56,671 nucleotides of DNA from Chryseobacterium luquanense (GTDB lineage Bacteria > Bacteroidota > Bacteroidia > Flavobacteriales > Weeksellaceae), in NCBI RefSeq assembly GCF_026460945.1, contig NZ_JAOVZV010000029.1:1-56671 (forward strand). Reading direction: 5' to 3'. Within the stretch, counting starts at the first letter, position 1. Every line of letters starts with the position of its first letter. The notes beneath the pieces were generated by a model. It worked only from the letters and a program-made list of their open reading frames with translations, was not told where the DNA came from and made no database searches. The position numbers and the translations under genes are program-made. This document shows, piece by piece, positions 52,712 through 56,671 of this stretch.

Positions 52712-52742
52712 ACAAAAACCTGCTCAAAGAACAGGTTTTTGT
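52712..52742 (-). terminator. Terminator downstream of ccoP
   Basis: AAAAACCTG (52714-52722) pairs with CAGGTTTTT (52732-52740). It is about 145 bases after the ccoP stop on the minus strand, with a T-run on that side. The inverted repeat at 52744 lies between. Confidence 0.7.
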
Positions 52743-52743
52743 G

Positions 52744-52838
52744 TTGATGTATGCCTCGGTTGATATTAAATATTATGGAATATTTAAAGTGAATAGGTTT
52801 TCAGATGTTAGTTGAGTTACAACCGAGACATACATCTG
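52744..52838. repeat. Nested inverted repeat
   Basis: GATGTATGCCTCGGTTG (52746-52762) is complementary to 52820-52836 with one mismatch. The 57-base interior holds a second perfect palindrome, TTAAATATT-ATGG-AATATTTAA (52766-52787). There is no coding capacity. It is the size of a small MITE or a structured RNA and lies in the ccoP 3' region. Confidence 0.7.
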
Positions 52839-52885
52839 ATGGAGATTCAATTCATAGTTTTATATATTTAGATGAGTAATTATTC

Positions 52886-53758
52886 TTACCACTTTGCGAT
52901 TTCGCCTTGTGGAGCTGCGCCGCCTTGCTTTTCTGTTATAGGAGCTTTTTCCTGATTAATGTGATAGATATAGGAAGCTATTTTTTCGGCATCTCTTCCG
53001 GTAATCGTTCCTTCTTTGATAAAAGGTCGCATGGTGGGGTTGTTGGGTGAGCCATTTTCAAGCATCCAGAAAACATTTTTAAATAAATTTTTTTCTTTGA
53101 TGTTGATCCAGTGTGTATCGGTAAGATTGGGGCCAATTCCTCCTTTTCCTCCTTCTGCATGACAGGTTACACAATTGGTTTTAAATAATTGTTCGCCTTC
53201 TGTGATGTATTCAGCGCTGTATTTTGCGGTTTCCAGATTGATTGCGGGAGCAGTTTTTTCATATTCTTCAATGGAAGCTAATTGAATTTTTGTTTCCTTG
53301 TCATATTCTGCATCGGGATGAGCGTAATCTGTGAAAGCAAATGCGATGATGTAGACAGCGCAGAAAACGATTCCGAAATAGAAAAGTCCGATCCACCATT
53401 TTGGTAAAGAATTGTCTAATTCTGTAATTCCGTCGAAACCATGATCAATCAGAATATCTTTTTCTTCAGCCTGAGATTGCTTTTTAAAAGCTGAGTTCCA
53501 AAGTTTTTGATAATACGGAGTTGTTTTATCACTAATATATTCTTGCTTTTCTTCTTCGGACAGTCTGCTGAATCTTTCATTTTCAACCAAATCTCCGATA
53601 GAATTCATAATGAGCAATAAAATCGTAATGATAATCAGCAATGCCCAGAAAAAAGGTGTTGAAAAATAGTTGGTCTCTTGTGCGAACATTTCAAACGCCA
53701 ATATTGTAATTCCTATTGTTATTGCAATATATATAGATATAGGTGTTCTCTTTTTCAT
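52886..53758 (-). CDS. ccoP: cbb3 cytochrome c oxidase subunit CcoP (mono-haem)
   Basis: CcoP passes electrons from cytochrome c to the catalytic subunit of the high-affinity cbb3 oxidase. Two membrane helices (~8-24 and ~34-50) precede the domain containing HGFDGITELDNSLPKWW and a third helix. The periplasmic cytochrome c domain has a single haem site, CVTCH (~198). Proteobacterial CcoP has two. MRPF supplies the axial Met. The length is 290 aa. It starts 18 bases after the ccoNO stop. No separate ccoQ is present; the N-terminal helices may cover that role. Confidence 0.93.
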   Translation of the reverse strand: MKKRTPISIYIAITIGITILAFEMFAQETNYFSTPFFWALLIIITILLLIMNSIGDLVENERFSRLSEEEKQEYISDKTTPYYQKLWNSAFKKQSQAEEKDILIDHGFDGITELDNSLPKWWIGLFYFGIVFCAVYIIAFAFTDYAHPDAEYDKETKIQLASIEEYEKTAPAINLETAKYSAEYITEGEQLFKTNCVTCHAEGGKGGIGPNLTDTHWINIKEKNLFKNVFWMLENGSPNNPTMRPFIKEGTITGRDAEKIASYIYHINQEKAPITEKQGGAAPQGEIAKW

Positions 53759-53776
53759 TTTAATTACTGTTTAAAA

Positions 53777-56056
53777 TTAATCTACACTTGCTGTTTTAAC
53801 GTCTGTTGTCTTAATATCTGTTCCTAATCTTTGCAGGTAAGCAATCATTGCGATGATTTCTCTCTGTTCCATTGGAACGAAACTGTTTCCTCGTGCAACT
53901 TTCTCTTTATCCATTTGATCTTTTACATCGGTTGCTTCAGCATAAATTCTTTTTACAATTGCTCGTGACTGATTATCTGCCCATTTATTGGCTGAATCTA
54001 TTTGTGCTTTTGTGTAAGGAACATCGAATGTGTTTTTCATTAAAGACATTTTATCTACCATTCTTGAACGGTCAAGTTTATTTGTAATCAACCAAGGAAA
54101 ACGTGGCATAATTGAACCTGCAGAAGTAATTCTCGGATTATACATGTGTTTAAAGTGCCATGAATCTGGGTTTCGATCACCTTCTCTGTGTAAATCGGGT
54201 CCGGTTCTTTTTGATCCCCATAAAAATGGTCTGTCATAAATAAATTCTCCGGCTTTAGAATATTGTCCGTTTTTACCGTCAAATCTGTTAACTTCATCAC
54301 GGAAAGGTCTGATCATTTGTGAGTGACAAGAATTACAACCTTCTCTTATATATAAGTCTCGTCCTTCCAATTCCAGTGGCGAATATGGTTTCACTGCAGA
54401 TATTTGTGGTAAATTGCTTTTTACAGTCAGTGTTGGAACAATTTCTACCAATCCACCGATTGCAATGGCTACAAAAGCTAATATTGATAATAGATGAGGA
54501 GTTCTTTCCAGCCATAGATGTACGCCTTCGCCTTCTTTTCTGCCGGAGCCAACGTTGGCTAAAGCCGGAGCTTCTGCGGGAACATTTTTCTGAAATGATC
54601 CAATTTTTATTGTTTTATAAACATTTACGACCATTAAAATACCACCTCCTAAATAAAATATTCCGCCTAAAAATCTTAATTTAAAGTAAGGAATAATAGC
54701 TGTTACAGTATCTAACCAGTTTTTCCATAATAAAGTCCCGTCAGGATTAAATTGTTTCCACATTAAACCTTGGGTAAATCCTGCGATATACATAGGAACG
54801 GCGTAGAAAATAATTCCTAAAGTTCCCAACCAAAAATGCCAGTTTGCTAATTTTTTAGACCAAAGTTCGGTTTTCCACATAATCGGAACTAAATAATATA
54901 CAACTCCGAATGCCATGAAACCATTCCAGCCTAAAGCACCTAAATGAACGTGACCAATAACCCAATCGGTATAATGTCCAATTTTGTTTAAAGATTTTGT
55001 CGCTAAAAGCGGTCCTTCAAAAGTTGCCATTCCGTAACAGGTTACAGCAACAACAAAGAATTTAAGGATAGGATTCTCTCTTACTTTATCCCATGCTCCT
55101 CTTAACGTTAACAATCCGTTTAGCATTCCACCCCAAGATGGAGCAATCAGCATAATAGAAAAACCAGTTCCTACCGCTTGAGCCCACGCTGGTAAAGCAG
55201 TATATTGAAGATGATGAGGTCCTGCCCAAAGATATACGAAGATCAGTGACCAGAAGTGAATGATAGATAATTTATATGAGAACACCGGTCGGTTTGCTGC
55301 TTTAGGCATAAAATAATACATTAGACCTAAAACGGGTGTCGTCAATACAAATGCAACTGCATTATGACCATACCACCATTGAACCAATGCATCTTTCACT
55401 CCTGAATAAGCAGAATATGATTTCCAGCTTGTAAATGATAATGGAACTTCAAGATTATTAAATATATGAAGCATCGCAACTGCAATCCACGTGGCAATGT
55501 AAAACCAAATCGCTACATATAAATGACGCACTCTTCTTTTAGCAATCGTTCCAAACATATTGATTCCGAAAATTACCCATGAGAAAGTGATTAAAATATC
55601 AATCGGCCATTCGTGCTCTGCATATTCTTTTGAAGTGTTGATTCCCATTAAAAAAGTAACAACAACCGCAATAATCATAATTTGCCATGTCCAAAAGTGA
55701 ATCCATGATAAAGTATCGCTGTACATTCTGGTTTTCAAAAGTCTCTGCATACTGTAATAAGCACCGCAGAAAAATGAATTACACACAAAGGCAAAAATTA
55801 CCGCACTCGTATGAAGCATTCTGATTCTTCCGAAACCTAAAGCTCCCTGAGAATTAATCAATCCCTGAATGTTTCCGCTTCTTAAACTTTGGATGGTAGT
55901 ATCATCAGTTCCGAATAAAAATTCTGGCAATTCAGGATAAAAAAGCATCAAGGCGGCCGTTAAGCCTAAAATAAATCCTATAATTCCAAATACGATAGTC
56001 GCATAGAGGAATGCTCTGACAATATTATTGTCATAATGAAATTTTTGCGTCTCCAT
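53777..56056 (-). CDS. ccoNO: Fused cbb3 oxidase subunits CcoN and CcoO
   Basis: This is the catalytic subunit I (CcoN) and mono-haem subunit II (CcoO) of the cbb3 oxidase in one polypeptide, the usual bacteroidetal form. CcoN (~1-480) has about 12 helices with the haem and copper His residues (WWYGHNAVAFVLTTP and GPHHLQYTALP). CcoO (~540-759) starts with a membrane helix and carries CNSCHSQMIRPF plus RFPW and TYCAMIAYLQRLG-like ends (here REIIAMIAYLQRLGTD). The length of 759 aa fits. It is the first gene of the ccoNO-ccoP operon. Confidence 0.96.
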   Translation of the reverse strand: METQKFHYDNNIVRAFLYATIVFGIIGFILGLTAALMLFYPELPEFLFGTDDTTIQSLRSGNIQGLINSQGALGFGRIRMLHTSAVIFAFVCNSFFCGAYYSMQRLLKTRMYSDTLSWIHFWTWQIMIIAVVVTFLMGINTSKEYAEHEWPIDILITFSWVIFGINMFGTIAKRRVRHLYVAIWFYIATWIAVAMLHIFNNLEVPLSFTSWKSYSAYSGVKDALVQWWYGHNAVAFVLTTPVLGLMYYFMPKAANRPVFSYKLSIIHFWSLIFVYLWAGPHHLQYTALPAWAQAVGTGFSIMLIAPSWGGMLNGLLTLRGAWDKVRENPILKFFVVAVTCYGMATFEGPLLATKSLNKIGHYTDWVIGHVHLGALGWNGFMAFGVVYYLVPIMWKTELWSKKLANWHFWLGTLGIIFYAVPMYIAGFTQGLMWKQFNPDGTLLWKNWLDTVTAIIPYFKLRFLGGIFYLGGGILMVVNVYKTIKIGSFQKNVPAEAPALANVGSGRKEGEGVHLWLERTPHLLSILAFVAIAIGGLVEIVPTLTVKSNLPQISAVKPYSPLELEGRDLYIREGCNSCHSQMIRPFRDEVNRFDGKNGQYSKAGEFIYDRPFLWGSKRTGPDLHREGDRNPDSWHFKHMYNPRITSAGSIMPRFPWLITNKLDRSRMVDKMSLMKNTFDVPYTKAQIDSANKWADNQSRAIVKRIYAEATDVKDQMDKEKVARGNSFVPMEQREIIAMIAYLQRLGTDIKTTDVKTASVD

Positions 56057-56123
56057 AAGTCTTGTGTCTTGCAGCGAACAATACTTTTCGTTGAATCTCC
56101 CTTTAATAAAGGTTTTGTTTACC

Positions 56124-56131
56124 CAAAAATA
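56124..56131 (-). promoter_or_regulatory. ccoNO promoter -7 box (TATTTTTG)
   Basis: The minus strand reads TATTTTTG followed by GG, giving a leader of about 65 bases before the ccoNO ATG. It lies about 42 bases from the divergent XRE promoter box. Confidence 0.5.
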
Positions 56132-56173
56132 AATATCATGCTGCGTGTGTAATGTTTTGACAAAGGTATTTAC

Positions 56174-56181
56174 TAACTTTG
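56174..56181 (+). promoter_or_regulatory. XRE regulator promoter -7 box (TAACTTTG)
   Basis: TAACTTTG fits TAnnTTTG. A TTTTGACA lies ~14 bases upstream. The leader to the ATG at 56240 would be about 55 bases. Confidence 0.55.
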
Positions 56182-56239
56182 TGTGAGGCTATTAGATATA
56201 CTTCTAAAATATACCAAAAACTACTAAAGCAATTGTGAG

Positions 56240-56533
56240 ATGAAGATTTGTGGACAAAATATCAGAAAAATAAGACGTGACAAGGATTTCACTCAAGAAT
56301 ATATGGCGTTTGAAATGGGAATTTCACAGAAAGCCTATTCAGATATCGAAAACTCCAAAGTAAAAATCAATCTTGATATTCTCACAAAAATTTCTGACAT
56401 TCTTAATATAAAACCGTCTGATATTTGCAGTATTTCTCATAAATGCGGCAATAATGATTACGAGGATAAATACAATGAGTTGGTAGAGTATATGAAAAAA
56501 AACAATATTTCTTTACCTCAGAATTTTCAATAA
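56240..56533 (+). CDS. XRE-family transcriptional regulator
   Basis: The 97-residue protein is a Cro/cI-type helix-turn-helix regulator. The DNA-binding domain covers ~5-62 (IRKIRRDKDFTQEYMAFEMG, then ISQKAYSDIENSKVKI and LTKISDILNIKPSDI). A short tail with two Cys (~66-72) and a polar end may mediate dimerisation or sensing. It is divergent from ccoNO, 183 bases apart, so it could control the oxidase operon or itself. It is followed by a terminator. Confidence 0.88.
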   Translation: MKICGQNIRKIRRDKDFTQEYMAFEMGISQKAYSDIENSKVKINLDILTKISDILNIKPSDICSISHKCGNNDYEDKYNELVEYMKKNNISLPQNFQ

Positions 56534-56556
56534 CTTACCTATTATATAATAACTAT

Positions 56557-56588
56557 TACCTCAGAAATTTCTGAGGTATTATTTTTGT
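56557..56588 (+). terminator. Terminator of XRE gene
   Basis: TACCTCAGAAA and TTTCTGAGGTA form a perfect 11-bp palindrome, followed by TTATTTTTG. It lies about 24 bases after the stop. Confidence 0.85.
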
Positions 56589-56671
56589 GAGCTTTATCCC
56601 GCTCTCCACTGTATCTTTTGCTCATCGTTCCTCATCACAAAAGGATGTCGTTTCGATCGGGGCTATGGGAA
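56589..56671. other. Window-edge intergenic sequence, possible dispersed repeat
   Basis: This stretch (TCATCACAAAAGGATGTCG, then TCGATCGGGGCTA) is GC-richer than its surroundings and has no open frame. I recall this wording as a recurring intergenic element in Chryseobacterium. The window start contains a short related string, TCAATCGGGGCTGAAG (40-55). The element is cut by the window edge. Confidence 0.35.

Noticed and set aside
1..56671. tRNA, rRNA or insertion-sequence transposase genes
   Set aside because: I scanned the spacers for cloverleaf-like and transposase-like sequence and saw none. A tRNAscan and an IS search would be decisive.

Overview
The window is chromosomal DNA of a Flavobacteriia bacterium, most likely Chryseobacterium or a close relative. 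The signs are low G+C, TAnnTTTG-type -7 promoter boxes, type IX secretion (T9SS) sorting tails, a SusC/SusD pair, a fused CcoNO oxidase subunit with a mono-haem CcoP, and a lipidated TamA-like protein (TamL) next to TamB. The genus is judged from protein flavour and remembered repeats, not from a search.

Layout. 1-10.3 kb is mostly housekeeping: a secreted dipeptidyl peptidase IV, a cytoplasmic alpha-amylase, DNA polymerase IV, a TlpA-like thioredoxin lipoprotein, LpxK, TruA, a small membrane protein and an MsbA-type ABC exporter. 10.3-19.4 kb is accessory: small unknown proteins, an outer-membrane barrel, a T9SS protein, a rifampin ADP-ribosyltransferase (arr), a 21-bp-periodic repeat array, a lipoprotein gene broken by two single-base homopolymer indels, a Kelch protein, and a three-gene operon of two different TIR-like (PF10137-type) proteins around a DUF2158-like small protein. 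19.5-24.1 kb holds groES-groEL and an M1 aminopeptidase. 24.2-28.3 kb is a disturbed patch: a second 21-bp array, a HupE/UreJ gene with a nonsense codon, a toxin-antitoxin pair with a frameshifted toxin, a DUF6702 protein and a tightly overlapped methyltransferase-VanW-ACP phosphodiesterase operon. 28.3-44.7 kb holds a T9SS metalloprotease, radA, YceI, pyrG, yidC, rnhB, an orphan SusC/SusD pair, argS and a YihY/BrkB protein. 45-56.7 kb holds tamL and tamB, the cbb3 oxidase genes ccoP and ccoNO, and a divergent XRE regulator.

The strongest candidates for undescribed biology are the TIR-DUF2158-TIR operon (17362-19353) and the two related 21-bp-phased arrays (14036-14293 and 24296-24551). Translated in the matching frame, both arrays give the same K-N-I heptad, but one copy is full of stops, so the repeat acts at DNA or RNA level and is not a protein. 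Several short palindromic, REP-like repeats lie between genes. Three genes carry visible lesions: a double-frameshift lipoprotein, a HupE with TGG to TAG, and a RelE/ParE-like toxin missing one A. The indel cases could be real decay or homopolymer assembly errors; the nonsense codon is harder to explain as an assembly error.
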